Positions 43,204 to 51,979 are shown, numbered from the stretch's first letter. The stretch: 64,000 nt of DNA from Alsobacter sp045348435 (GCF_045348435.1 NZ_CP157484.1:1674001-1738000); one strand, 5' to 3'. Numbers and translations are program-made. The notes: a model not told the origin generated them from the letters alone.

Positions 43204-44004
43204 TCAGCCCTTTCCGGCTCCGACGAACAGGCGATCGAGCCCGAAGACACGGTCCAACACGAGCAGCATCAGCGCGGTGAGGGCGATGAGGCAGGCCGAG
43301 ACCGAGGCGATAAGCGGGTCGATGTTGTCCTGGATGTAGAGGAACATGCGCACGGGCAGGGTGACCGTGGCGGGAGAGGCGACGAAGACCGTCATGGTGA
43401 CTTCGTCGAACGAGTTGATGAAGGCCAGCATCCACCCTGAGACCACGCCGGGCAGGATCAACGGCAGCGTGACGCGGCGGAACACCGTCGCCGGACTGGC
43501 GCCGAGCGAGACCGCCGCATGCTCGATGCGGGCGTCGATCCCGTAGGAGGCCGCCAGGACGAGGCGCAGCGCGAAGGGGATGACGACGATCACATGGCTG
43601 AGCGCCAGCCCCGTGAAGGAGCCGGCCAGCCCGACCTGGGTGAAGAAGCGCAGGAAAGCGATGCCGAGCACCACATGCGGCACCATCAGCGGCGACAGGA
43701 ACAGCGCCGTCAGCGCCTCCCGGCCCGGAAAGCGATAGCGGGCGATGGCCAGCGCCGCCGGGACGGACAGCGCGATCGCGATGGTGGAGGACAGCGCCGC
43801 CAGCCAGAGGCTCGACCAGAACGCGCGCAGGAACTCCGGATAGGCCAGGATCTGCCGGAACCAGCGCAGGCTGAAGCCATTCGTTGGCAGCGACAGATAG
43901 CCCTCCGGCGTAAAGGCGACGGCGCACACGATGGCGAGCGGCGCCAGCATGAAGATCACGAAGGCCAGGTGGAAGGCGATGGCGAGGGGACCGTTGCGGC
44001 TCAT
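43204..44004 (-). CDS. ABC transporter permease, PotC-like
   Basis: A 266-residue inner-membrane permease of the spermidine/putrescine/opine family. It begins with the helix AIAFHLAFVIFMLAPLAIVC, then LPTNGFSLRWFRQIL. The EAA loop (EHAAVSLGASPATVFRRVTLP) is followed by FINSFDEVTMTVF, a segment conserved in PotC. Six helices are expected. Its ATG overlaps the PotB-like stop by four bases. It forms the importer that feeds the flavoenzymes encoded 6 bp downstream. Confidence 0.92.
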   Translation of the reverse strand: MSRNGPLAIAFHLAFVIFMLAPLAIVCAVAFTPEGYLSLPTNGFSLRWFRQILAYPEFLRAFWSSLWLAALSSTIAIALSVPAALAIARYRFPGREALTALFLSPLMVPHVVLGIAFLRFFTQVGLAGSFTGLALSHVIVVIPFALRLVLAASYGIDARIEHAAVSLGASPATVFRRVTLPLILPGVVSGWMLAFINSFDEVTMTVFVASPATVTLPVRMFLYIQDNIDPLIASVSACLIALTALMLLVLDRVFGLDRLFVGAGKG

Positions 44005-44861
44005 TCGAACACCTGCGCGTAGCGGCGTTCGATCAGCCGGTTGGAGCCCACGATGATGGCCACGAGCGCCACGAGCAGGAGCGTCGCCACGGCCGCGCCC
44101 AGAGGCCAGTTCAGCGTGTTGAGGAATTCGTCATAGGCCAGCGTCGCCGCCACCTTGAGGCGCCGGCCGCCGATGATGGCCGGAGACGCGAAGGCGCTCG
44201 CCGCCAGGGCGAAGACGATCACCGAGCCGGACAGGATCCCGGGGACGATCTGCGGCAGGACCACGCGCCGCCACGTCGTCAGCGTCGAGGCGCCCAGCGA
44301 ACCGGCCGCGTTCTCCACCTGCGGATCGAGCCGCTGCAGCGCCGCCCAGACCGCCAGCACCATGAATGGCGCCAGCACATGGGTGAGCGTCACCACCACG
44401 CCGGTCTCGGTGAACATGAAGGGCAAGGGCGCGTTGATCGCGCCAATTTTCATCAGCCCCTGGTTCACGACTCCGGTGGAACCGAACAGCAGCGCCCAGC
44501 CCAGCGTCCGCGCGACGACCGAGACCAGCAGCGGCCCCAGGATCGCGAGCAGCGACACGCTGCGCCAACCGGGGCTCATGCGGTTCAGCACATAGGCCTC
44601 CGGCACGCCGATCGCGATCGACGCCAGGGTGACCAGGATCGCAATGCGGAAGGTGCGAAGGAAGACCTGGAAGAAATAGTCGTCGGCCGTCATCTCGCGC
44701 CAGTTCTTCAGCGTGAATTCCGGCACGATGCCCTTGTACTGTCCCCAGTCGTAGAAGGAGAGCAGCACCGTCATGGCGAGCGGAACCAGCACCAGGCCGA
44801 GAAAGACCAGGGCGGTGGGGCCAGCGAGCCAATAAGGCGTGAGAGGCGCCCGCTCCTTCAC
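44001..44861 (-). CDS. ABC transporter permease, PotB-like
   Basis: A 286-residue inner-membrane permease. Visible features are the first helix ALVFLGLVLVPLAMTVLLSFYDW, FTLKNWREMTADDYF, the EAA loop ENAAGSLGASTLTTWRRVVLP and the following GSVIVFALAASAFASPAIIGG, as in PotB. It pairs with the PotC-like protein. Both ends overlap neighbouring genes by four bases, so ATPase and permeases are made in step. The family imports polyamines, opines such as mannopine, and other positively charged small molecules. Confidence 0.92.
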   Translation of the reverse strand: MKERAPLTPYWLAGPTALVFLGLVLVPLAMTVLLSFYDWGQYKGIVPEFTLKNWREMTADDYFFQVFLRTFRIAILVTLASIAIGVPEAYVLNRMSPGWRSVSLLAILGPLLVSVVARTLGWALLFGSTGVVNQGLMKIGAINAPLPFMFTETGVVVTLTHVLAPFMVLAVWAALQRLDPQVENAAGSLGASTLTTWRRVVLPQIVPGILSGSVIVFALAASAFASPAIIGGRRLKVAATLAYDEFLNTLNWPLGAAVATLLLVALVAIIVGSNRLIERRYAQVFE

Positions 44862-45907
44862 GACGCGCCTCCGGCCGGAAGGATCGCCGCGTCCCCAGCG
44901 GCGAAGGTGAGCGTGACGCGCTGGCCCTCGGTCGGGATCGGCGATCCGTCATTGGGCCGCACATGCGTCACGGGGCCGGCCTCGGTGTCGATCTGCAGGA
45001 GCCAGTGCAGGCCCTGGAAGACCCGGATCTTGACCGACCCGGAAATGCCGGGTCCGGAAGTGAGCGACAGGCGCTCCGGCCGCACCGCGATGATGTGCGG
45101 TCCCGGTACGGCGCCGGCGGGAGCCGGCGACCTCAGCCCGCCCACCGTGACAACCGGCCCGTCCGCATCCTGCTCGACCGCGCCGGCCAACAGGTTGGTC
45201 TTGCCCAGGAAGTTCGCCACGAAGGCGGACGCCGGGCGGGCATAGGCGTCGTCGGGCCGCGCGACCTGCTCTACCCGGCCCTTGTTCATCACCACGATGC
45301 GGTCCGAAAGCGCCATGGCTTCGGATTGGTCGTGCGTGACCAGGATGGTGGTGGTGCCGATGCTGCGCTGGATCGAGCGCAGCTCGATCTGCATCTCCTC
45401 GCGGAGCTTGGCGTCCAGGTTGGAGAGCGGCTCGTCCAGCAGCAGGATCGAGGGCTTGATCACCAGGGCGCGCGCCAGCGCCACGCGCTGCTGCTGGCCG
45501 CCGGACATGCGCTTGGGGTAGCGGTCCGCGTAGCCGGCGAGGCCGACCAGGGCCAGCGCCTCGGCCACCCGTCGGTCGCGCTCGGCGCGGCTGACGTCGC
45601 GCATCTCCAGGCCGAAGGCGACGTTTTCGGCCGCCGTCATGTGTGGGAACAGCGCGTAGCTCTGGAAGACGATTCCAAGCCCGCGCCGATTGGGCTTCAC
45701 CTTGTTCAGTTCGGCCCCGTCGAGCATGACGCGGCCGGCCGTCGGCTCCACGAAGCCGGCGATCATCTGCAAAGTAGTGGTCTTGCCGCAACCGGACGGG
45801 CCCAGGAGCGAGATGAACTCCCCCTTGTCGACCGCGAGTTCGAGCGCCTCCACGGCGACATGGTCGCCATAGCGCTTCGTCAGTCCCTCGAGGGAGATAT
45901 AGGCCAT
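44858..45907 (-). CDS. ABC transporter ATP-binding protein, PotA-like
   Basis: A 349-residue ATPase with Walker A (GPSGCGKTTT), Q-loop FQSYALFPHMTAAENV, signature MSGGQQQRVALARAL, Walker B (ILLLDEPLSNLDAKLRE) and H-loop (LVTHDQSEAMALSDRI). The C-terminal TOBE domain (HIIAVRPERLSL) is typical of PotA/FbpC/CysA regulatory domains. It energises the PotBC-like channel from the cytoplasm. It lies 61 bp after the binding-protein gene and is coupled to the PotB-like gene by a four-base overlap. Confidence 0.93.
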   Translation of the reverse strand: MAYISLEGLTKRYGDHVAVEALELAVDKGEFISLLGPSGCGKTTTLQMIAGFVEPTAGRVMLDGAELNKVKPNRRGLGIVFQSYALFPHMTAAENVAFGLEMRDVSRAERDRRVAEALALVGLAGYADRYPKRMSGGQQQRVALARALVIKPSILLLDEPLSNLDAKLREEMQIELRSIQRSIGTTTILVTHDQSEAMALSDRIVVMNKGRVEQVARPDDAYARPASAFVANFLGKTNLLAGAVEQDADGPVVTVGGLRSPAPAGAVPGPHIIAVRPERLSLTSGPGISGSVKIRVFQGLHWLLQIDTEAGPVTHVRPNDGSPIPTEGQRVTLTFAAGDAAILPAGGAS

Positions 45908-45968
45908 GCAGGGACCGTCCGGTTCCGTGTCGCGTCGGGGGAGGGGGCCGCGGCCGAAGCCGCGGCGA

Positions 45969-47003
45969 TCAGCGCTCGATCTCGCGGTTCCAGCGCTTGG
46001 TCCATTCCTCGCGCTTGGCGTTCACCACGTCCCAGTCGACCGCCTTCAGCGTCTTGGCCACGTCGCCATAGGGCAGGCCTTTCTGGTCCTCGGGCGCCAG
46101 CTTGACGGTCATGTTGGCCGGACCCGTGCCGGCGCCCCTGGCGAGCGCGACCTGGATCTCGGGCGAGAGCAGGTGCTGCACGAAGGCGTTGGCCTCCTTC
46201 TCGTTCTTCGAGCCGGCGACCGGGCAGGCGGCCGTGCCGAGGGCGTAGCCGCCTTCCTTGGGGTAGACGAACTCCACCGGAAAGCCCGTGTCGGCGAAGG
46301 CCTTGACGCGGCCCGAGCCCCAGACCGCGAACACCGCCTGGCCGTTCTGGAAGAGCTCGGTCATCTTGGCGGGGGAGGGCTCATAGGCGAGGACATTCGC
46401 GTTAATCTGCTCCTTGAAGGCCTTGAAGCCGGGCTCGATGTCCTTCTCGCCGCCGCCGCCCAGCTGCGCCTCCGCGATCAGCGCGTGCAGGCCATAGGTG
46501 TTGTTGATCGGCGGAATGACGATCTTCTGCTTGAACTTGGGATCCTTCAGGTCCGCCCATGAGCTGGGGATCGGCTGTTTGCTCTCCTCGAAGGCCTTCT
46601 TGTTGACCATGAAGCCGGTGGCCACCATGCCGATGCCGACCGCCTTGTTGGAGGAGAACTTCATCACCGGCGCCACGTCCTTGTAGACGTCGCCCGGGGC
46701 CAGATCGCCGCAAAAGCCCAGCGAGACCGCCTGGTAGGCGGGACCGTCGTCGACGATGATCACGTCGATCTGCTGGTTGCCTTTCTGGGCCTGCAGCTTG
46801 GCGAGGGTGTCGGTGGAGTTGCCGGCCACATACTCGATCTTGACGCCAGACTTGGCCTCGAAGGGCGGGATGATCTCCTTGCGCATGGCCTGCTCGTAGG
46901 AGCCGCCATAGCCCGCCACATAGAGCGTCTTCTGTTGCGCCAGCGCATGGCCTGACGCCAGCGCCGTCGAGGCCAAGAGCAGCCCCGCCCAAACGTTCTT
47001 CAT
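45969..47003 (-). CDS. Periplasmic binding protein, PotD/PotF-like
   Basis: A 344-residue secreted binding protein. The signal peptide MKNVWAGLLLASTALASGH ends ALA before QQKTLYVAGYGG, and YGGSYEQAMRKEIIPPFEAK, VDVIIVDDGPAYQA-type and AVFAVWGSGRVKAF segments mark the extracellular binding-protein family 1/8 used by Pot-type importers. ATG 47003 follows a strong AAGGAGGG; the longer open frame to 47213 runs across the promoter region and the divergent regulator and is rejected. As first gene of the operon it lies 97 bp from the divergent LysR gene. Confidence 0.92.
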   Translation of the reverse strand: MKNVWAGLLLASTALASGHALAQQKTLYVAGYGGSYEQAMRKEIIPPFEAKSGVKIEYVAGNSTDTLAKLQAQKGNQQIDVIIVDDGPAYQAVSLGFCGDLAPGDVYKDVAPVMKFSSNKAVGIGMVATGFMVNKKAFEESKQPIPSSWADLKDPKFKQKIVIPPINNTYGLHALIAEAQLGGGGEKDIEPGFKAFKEQINANVLAYEPSPAKMTELFQNGQAVFAVWGSGRVKAFADTGFPVEFVYPKEGGYALGTAACPVAGSKNEKEANAFVQHLLSPEIQVALARGAGTGPANMTVKLAPEDQKGLPYGDVAKTLKAVDWDVVNAKREEWTKRWNREIER

Positions 47004-47100
47004 GAAGACCCTCCTTGACCGACCAAAACCATGACCAGCTTGGACGCCGCGCAACCGGAGGGTCAAATCGAATGATTGCGGCAGCTCATAAGGGAATGTT

Positions 47101-48015
47101 ATGGGCAGTCCCATGCTCAACCCGCGCCAGATCGAGGCTTTCCGGGCCGTCATCGTCATGGGAAGCGTGACGGGCGCGTCGCAGGCGCTCAACGTCACCC
47201 AGCCCGCCGTCACCCGGCTGATCCACGATTTCCAGCGCAGTCTGGGACTGCCCCTCTTCGTCCGCCGCGGGTCTCGGCTCGTGCCTACCGAGGAGGCGCT
47301 GGCGCTCTATCGCGAGGTCGAGCGGCAATTCGTGGGCCTGGACCGCATCGCCCGCGCCGCCCGCGACCTGCGGGAAGGCCGGGCCGGCACGCTGCGCATC
47401 GCCGCTCTTCCGGCCTTCAGCGTCGGCTTCATGCCGCGCGCGGTCGGCGAGTTCATGGTCGAGCGGCCGGAACTCGACGTGGCGCTCTACGGCAGCATCT
47501 CCTCGCAGGTCGTGGACTGGATCGCGTCCGGCTTCTGCGAGGTCGGATTCGTCCAGACCCCGATCGAATCCGCGCATCTGGACATCGAGCCCCTGGTCTC
47601 TGCGCCGGCCGTTGCGGTGCTGCCCGCGGGCCATCCTCTGTGCGCCAAGACCGTCCTGGAGCCGGCGGACTTCGCCGGCGAGCGCTTCGTCTCGCTAGAG
47701 AACAGCACGCAGCTGCGCTACCGGATCGACGCGGTGTTCTCCCAGGCGCGGATTTCGCGCCAGTCGCGCGCCGAGACTCCGCTGTCCATGATCGCCTGCG
47801 CGATGGTCGCGGCGGGGGCGGGCCTGAGCATCGTCGATCCCTTTACCGCCGCCGAGTATGACAAGCGCGGCGTCGAGATCCGGACCTTCCGGCCTCATAT
47901 CCACCTGGACGTGGCCTGCATCTGGTCCGCGCAGCGCTCCAGGTCGGGCATCGCCCGGCAATTCATGAGCTTCGTCAGAGGCAAGCTCGCGACCTTCGCC
48001 GACGTCGAGCCGTGA
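47101..48015 (+). CDS. LysR-family regulator, OccR/NocR-like
   Basis: A 304-residue regulator with the N-terminal helix-turn-helix (LNPRQIEAFRAVIVMGSVTG, then LNVTQPAVTRLIHDFQ) and VGLDRIARAARDLREGRAG in the linker. The LysR substrate domain ends with SIVDPFTAAEYDKRGV. These segments recall the opine regulators OccR and NocR of Agrobacterium, which are also divergent from the opine catabolic genes they control. It is probably a ligand-responsive activator of the operon beginning at 47003. The start is ATG 47101 or, more in line with the family, ATG 47113. It is convergent with the HWE kinase gene. Confidence 0.9.
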   Translation: MGSPMLNPRQIEAFRAVIVMGSVTGASQALNVTQPAVTRLIHDFQRSLGLPLFVRRGSRLVPTEEALALYREVERQFVGLDRIARAARDLREGRAGTLRIAALPAFSVGFMPRAVGEFMVERPELDVALYGSISSQVVDWIASGFCEVGFVQTPIESAHLDIEPLVSAPAVAVLPAGHPLCAKTVLEPADFAGERFVSLENSTQLRYRIDAVFSQARISRQSRAETPLSMIACAMVAAGAGLSIVDPFTAAEYDKRGVEIRTFRPHIHLDVACIWSAQRSRSGIARQFMSFVRGKLATFADVEP

Positions 48016-48051
48016 CGGAAGCGGGATCGCTCACGGCCGCTTCGCCGGCGG

Positions 48052-49095
48052 CTAGTGGGAGAGCCGCTCCTTGTCGAGCTTCAGCGTCACGACGGCGCCT
48101 TCGACGGACCAGTCGACGTCGAGGGATCCCCCCAGCTGGCCGATGACGCTGGATCTCAGCAGTCGGCTGCCGAAGCCCGGCGCGTCCTTCGGGGCCGCCA
48201 CGGCCGGGCCGCCCCGCTCCATCCAGACGACCGAGATCATGGCGTCCATGTCGGTGCAGGAGATGTCCAGGGTCCCGCTGTCGGATGACAGGCAACCATA
48301 TTTGACGGAGTTGGTGGCCAGCTCGTGGACGATCAGCGCCAGGCTCGTCGCCGCCCTCTCGCCCACGCCCATGCGCGGCACGGCCACGCGGATGCGGCCG
48401 CTGAAGGCTCCCAGATCGTCATAGGGCGCCAGCAGGATCGAGATGAGATCGCCCAGGAGGGCCGCCGATCCCTGCTGCCCCGGCAAGGGCCTGACCATGT
48501 CATGGGCCCGCCCGAGCGCGGCCAGCCTGGCGGTCAGCTCCTGCGCCATGTCGACAGGCGTCTTGGCCGACTGCGACGTGAGCCGGGTCAGGCCGGACGC
48601 GATGGCGAGCAGATTCTTGACCCGGTGGCTCATCTCGCCGGCCAAAAGCTCGCTGCCCTCTTCGGCCTGCTTGCGTCCGGTCACATCGAGGAAGATGCCG
48701 AACATCACCCGGCCCACCATGCCGATGTCCTCGCCCTGGCCCCGGGCCGAGATCCATCTCACGACGTCGCCCACCAGGATCCTGAAGTCGATCTCGTAGT
48801 GTCCCAGGACGGCTCTCGTCGCCGAAAAGGCCGCTCTCACCCGGTCGCGGTCGGCAGGGTGGATATGGGCGGAGAGATCCTCGAAGGTGACGTGGTCGGT
48901 CGGCGGCACGCCCCACAGCGTATAGGCCCGATCGTCCATGGTGAGGCGGTCGGTGTCGACGTTCCACGACCAGAGGGCGATGCCTGCGGCGTCGACGGCC
49001 AGCCGGAGATGTCGTGCGTCCCAGGCCCCGGGCGCCCAGGAAGACTCATCGCGCGTCACGGAGCGACAGCCGGAAGTTGATTCCACATCGCCCAT
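48052..49095 (-). CDS. HWE-family sensor histidine kinase with PAS domain
   Basis: The 347-residue cytoplasmic kinase has one PAS domain over residues about 30-140 (AGIALWSWNVDTDRLTMDD, FEDLSAHIHPADRDRV), with no membrane helix. The HWE kinase core carries the phosphorylated His157 in EMSHRVKNLLA, the HELATNSVKYG N-box near residue 260 and the WME (W-x-E) motif in SVVWMERGGP, followed by GFGSRLLRSSVIGQLGG. HWE kinases are abundant in Rhizobiales and often sense light, redox state or general stress. No response regulator lies next to it. The small membrane protein gene is divergent after a 233-bp gap in which nothing else was recognised. Confidence 0.9.
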   Translation of the reverse strand: MGDVESTSGCRSVTRDESSWAPGAWDARHLRLAVDAAGIALWSWNVDTDRLTMDDRAYTLWGVPPTDHVTFEDLSAHIHPADRDRVRAAFSATRAVLGHYEIDFRILVGDVVRWISARGQGEDIGMVGRVMFGIFLDVTGRKQAEEGSELLAGEMSHRVKNLLAIASGLTRLTSQSAKTPVDMAQELTARLAALGRAHDMVRPLPGQQGSAALLGDLISILLAPYDDLGAFSGRIRVAVPRMGVGERAATSLALIVHELATNSVKYGCLSSDSGTLDISCTDMDAMISVVWMERGGPAVAAPKDAPGFGSRLLRSSVIGQLGGSLDVDWSVEGAVVTLKLDKERLSH

Positions 49096-49328
49096 CCTTC
49101 ATCCGAAGAACCGCACACCTAGCACAATCGGTGCGCGAAGGTCAGGTTCCTGAGCGACATCCGAGACGAGGGGCAGCCGCACGGGACCGGCTTGGCCCGG
49201 GTGTGCGCTCGGCGTCGGCTTTGATCGCCTCGACGGCCGCCCTTAGTCTCGACCCGGCCGGAAGCATCGGCGGGTCGCCTGCGTGCGCTGAGACGCTGGC
49301 GCAGACGAGGAAGGGAGCGGCGGCCGTG

Positions 49329-49667
49329 ATGAAAGAGACGAATTCCCGGCAAGTCGAGGGGGCTCCGGATGCGAGCCTCTCGCGTCACATCCTGCCGACC
49401 TCCGGCACGATGATTGGCATCTGCACCACGCTGGTCGGCTTGGTGAAGATCATCGAAGCCAGAACCGGCCCCAGCAGCGTGGACGAGCTGGCGGCTCTGA
49501 CGTCGATCCTGTTCCTGGCGAGCGCCGTCATGTCTTACGCCTCGATTCGAACCGGCAGGCCTCACCGGCTCGGCGTGCGGCTGGAGCGGGCCGCCGACCT
49601 CTGCTTCATGGTCGGGCTCGTGAGCGTCGTCGCGATCGCGGCCTTCTTCGCCTATGAGGTGCTCTAG
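49329..49667 (+). CDS. Small membrane protein, about three helices, unknown function
   Basis: A 112-residue protein with three hydrophobic segments (about residues 24-44, 54-73 and 86-112: TMIGICTTLVGLVKI, LTSILFLASAVMSYASI, FMVGLVSVVAIAAFFAYEVL) and short basic loops (RTGRPHRLGVRLER). A purine-rich GGAAGGGAGCGG precedes the GTG at 49326 and ATG at 49329. I do not recognise a named family, though similar small membrane proteins with THxx/xTSGTMIG-like starts occur in Rhizobiales. It lies between the divergent HWE kinase gene and the aldo/keto reductase gene; a functional tie to the kinase is possible but unproven. Confidence 0.6.
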   Translation: MKETNSRQVEGAPDASLSRHILPTSGTMIGICTTLVGLVKIIEARTGPSSVDELAALTSILFLASAVMSYASIRTGRPHRLGVRLERAADLCFMVGLVSVVAIAAFFAYEVL

Positions 49668-49757
49668 CATCCTGCCCCGGCTGGGCAGGGTTGCCGCCTG
49701 CCGGGCGGGCGTATTTGATGAGCGCCCTTCGGATCGGACGGCGCACAGGAGATCGCC

Positions 49758-50804
49758 ATGGGCTACCAACCGCTCGCAGAGCGCTATGAGAGCGGGATGC
49801 GGTATAACCGCGTGGGCCGCAGCGGGCTCATGCTGCCGGCGATCTCGCTCGGCCTCTGGCATAATTTCGGCCATGACCAGCCGCAGGATCGGGCGCGGGC
49901 GATCTGCCGCAAGGCGTTGGATCTAGGCGTCACGCATTTCGACCTGGCCAACAACTACGGTCCGCCTCCCGGCTCGGCCGAGGCCCATTTCGGCGAGATC
50001 CTGCGGACCGACTTCGCCGGCCTTCGGGACGAGTTGGTCATCTCCACCAAGGCCGGCTACCGCATGTGGCCCGGGCCCTATGGCGAATGGGGCAGCCGCA
50101 AATACCTGATCTCCAGCCTGGACCAGAGCCTGAAGCGGCTGGGCGTCGACTATGTGGACATCTTCTATTCCCACCGCTTCGACCCGGATACGCCTCTGGA
50201 GGAGACCATGGGCGCCCTCGACGCCGTGGTCCGCCAGGGGAAGGCGCTTTATGTCGGCCTCTCGTCCTACAACTCGCAGCGCTGTCGCGATGCGGTCCGC
50301 ATCCTCCGGGACCTCGGAACGCCCTGCCTGATCCACCAGCCCAGCTACTCGCTGATCAATCGCTGGATCGAGGACGACGGGTTGCTGGACACGCTCGACC
50401 GGGAGGGGATCGGCTGCATCGCGTTCTCGCCGCTGGCGCAGGGCCTGCTCACGGGCAAGTACCTGAACGGCGTGCCGGAGGACAGCCGGGCCGCGGCGGG
50501 CAAATCGTTGCGGCCGGCCTTTCTCACGCCGGAGAACATCGAGAGGGCGCGCGCGCTCGACGCGATCGCACGGCGGCGCGGACAGACCCTGGCCCAGATG
50601 GCCCTGGCCTGGGTGCTGCGCGGCGGGCGGGTCACGTCCGCCCTCATCGGCGCGAGCCGGCCGGAACAGGTGGAGGACTGCGTGGCCGCGCTTCGCCATC
50701 CCGACTTCACGGCCGAGGAACTCGCCGAGATCGACCGCTACGCCGTGGAGGGCGGCGTCAATCTGTGGGCCGCGTCAGCGGAACGCGCGGGTCCCCAGCG
50801 CTGA
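49758..50804 (+). CDS. Aldo/keto reductase, YghZ/GPR (L-glyceraldehyde-3-phosphate reductase) type
   Basis: A 348-residue NADPH-dependent reductase of the AKR14 group. The catalytic tetrad is visible: Asp and Tyr in HFDLANNYGPPPGSAE, Lys in VISTKAGYRMWPGPYG, and His in YSHRFDPDTPLEET. Later blocks IAFSPLAQGLLTGKYL and ALIGASRPEQ bind NADPH. The MGYQPLAERYE-GMRYNRVGRSG start is typical of YghZ, which reduces L-glyceraldehyde 3-phosphate and methylglyoxal. It is convergent with the LacI gene (9 bp between stops). A link to the sugar operon beyond is possible but not required. Confidence 0.92.
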   Translation: MGYQPLAERYESGMRYNRVGRSGLMLPAISLGLWHNFGHDQPQDRARAICRKALDLGVTHFDLANNYGPPPGSAEAHFGEILRTDFAGLRDELVISTKAGYRMWPGPYGEWGSRKYLISSLDQSLKRLGVDYVDIFYSHRFDPDTPLEETMGALDAVVRQGKALYVGLSSYNSQRCRDAVRILRDLGTPCLIHQPSYSLINRWIEDDGLLDTLDREGIGCIAFSPLAQGLLTGKYLNGVPEDSRAAAGKSLRPAFLTPENIERARALDAIARRRGQTLAQMALAWVLRGGRVTSALIGASRPEQVEDCVAALRHPDFTAEELAEIDRYAVEGGVNLWAASAERAGPQR

Positions 50805-50813
50805 GACGCTCGG

Positions 50814-51824
50814 TCAGCGCCGGCGGGTGCTGTCGCGCGCGATGATCTCGGCGGGCAAGCGCACGTCCCGGGCCGGAGGGGTCCGGCCCTCGATCAGGTC
50901 GACCAGCATGGCGGCGGCGCGGGCGCCGATCTCGCCGCGCGCCTGGCGCACGGTGGTGAGGGCCGGGTTATAGGCGCCTGCGAACTCGATGTCGTCGAAA
51001 CCCGCCACCGAGACGTCGCCGGGGACCGACAGGCCCGCCCCGACAAAAGCGCGGATGGCGCCCATCGCCATCGCGTCGTTGCAGGCGAACACGGCGTCGG
51101 GCCTTGCCGAAAGCGCGAGCAGCGCCCTGGCCGCGGCTTCGCCCGCCGCGATGGAGAAGTCGCCGGGCCGGACCAGCGCGTCGTCCAAGGTCAGGCCGTG
51201 GGCCAGCAGGGCGTCGCGATATCCGGCGAAACGGTCGTGCTCCAGCACGTTGGCGGCCGGCCCGCGCACATAGGCGATGCGGCGGTGGCCGTCGGCGATC
51301 AGGCGCTCCGTCATGGCGCGCGCGGCCTCGCGATTGGCCGTTTCGACATGCGGCAGTTCGGAACCGGGAATGCGCTCGCAGAGGCTGACGGTGGGCACGA
51401 CGATCTGGGCTCCGTCCGGCTTGGACAGCAACCGGCCATTGAGCAAAAGCAGACCGTCGACGCGCCCGGCGCGGACGAAATCGGCATGGTCCCGCTCGCG
51501 GGCGGGATCGTTGCCGGTGTCGGCGATGATCAGGCTGTAGCCGGCGGACCGCAGCAGGTCGGAGATGCCGTGAAGCACCTGCGAGAAGAAGATGTTGGAC
51601 ACGTCCGGCACGACTGCAAGCACGGCGTGGGTACGGCTGGTGCGCAGGTTGCGGGCCGCGACATTGAGCACGTATCCGGTCTCGCGGACGGCCTTCATCA
51701 CCGCTTCGCGGGTCTTGGCCTTCACCTGGTCCGGGCTGGCGAGGGCGCGGCTGACCGTGGCGGTGGACACGCCGGCCCGCTGCGCCACGTCCCGGATCTT
51801 CGGTCGCGCCACCCGCTCGTCCAT
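50814..51824 (-). CDS. LacI-family transcriptional regulator
   Basis: A 336-residue repressor. The helix-turn-helix and hinge are PKIRDVAQRAGVSTATVSRA (residues about 7-26) with TGYVLNVAARNLRT. The periplasmic-binding-protein-like core has VVPDVSNIFFSQVLHGI, RAGRVDGLLLL, DAVFACNDAMAMGAI and VAGFDDIEFAGAYNPALTTV. The hinge-helix sequence and the CG-centred palindrome at 51919-51932 agree with the family's binding mode. It is divergent from the sugar operon and very likely represses it in the absence of a sugar. ATG 51824 is chosen just before the HTH; the frame extends to 51950 across the operator and is rejected. Confidence 0.93.
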   Translation of the reverse strand: MDERVARPKIRDVAQRAGVSTATVSRALASPDQVKAKTREAVMKAVRETGYVLNVAARNLRTSRTHAVLAVVPDVSNIFFSQVLHGISDLLRSAGYSLIIADTGNDPARERDHADFVRAGRVDGLLLLNGRLLSKPDGAQIVVPTVSLCERIPGSELPHVETANREAARAMTERLIADGHRRIAYVRGPAANVLEHDRFAGYRDALLAHGLTLDDALVRPGDFSIAAGEAAARALLALSARPDAVFACNDAMAMGAIRAFVGAGLSVPGDVSVAGFDDIEFAGAYNPALTTVRQARGEIGARAAAMLVDLIEGRTPPARDVRLPAEIIARDSTRRR

Positions 51825-51881
51825 CCTCCGTCCCAGCCCTTCACGCAAGACGCCGACGGTCCGCGACCCCGGCCGAGGCGC

Positions 51882-51910
51882 TTGACACGCGCCTCTCATA
51901 TGGCACTCTA
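51882..51910 (+). promoter_or_regulatory. Candidate promoter of the sugar operon
   Basis: A perfect TTGACA at 51882-51887 is followed 17 bp later by ACTCTA, a poor -10 match. The LacI-type operator lies directly downstream, which fits a repressed promoter. The -35 box is the stronger evidence. Confidence 0.4.
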
Positions 51911-51918
51911 GAAAAAAA

Positions 51919-51932
51919 TGTAATCGATTACA
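51919..51932. promoter_or_regulatory. LacI-family operator palindrome
   Basis: TGTAATCGATTACA is a perfect 14-bp palindrome centred on CG, in an AT-rich island (an A7 run precedes it) of otherwise GC-rich DNA. LacI-family proteins with a leucine hinge lever bind such sites. It lies 94 bp upstream of the regulator start and 47 bp upstream of the binding-protein start. Confidence 0.8.
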
Positions 51933-51979
51933 AATCGAAACGCGCCGCATGCAAGACGGCGTCCTGGGAGGAAGCAGCC

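Noticed and set aside
47007..47066. Inverted arms GACCCTCC and GGAGGGTC between the LysR gene and the Pot operon as an operator
   Set aside because: One arm is the ribosome-binding site of the binding-protein gene, so the match is probably chance. No convincing T-N11-A LysR box was found.
49119..49874. 251-codon minus-strand open frame between the HWE kinase and aldo/keto reductase genes
   Set aside because: It overlaps the small membrane protein and reductase genes in antisense, and its translation lacks any family feature.
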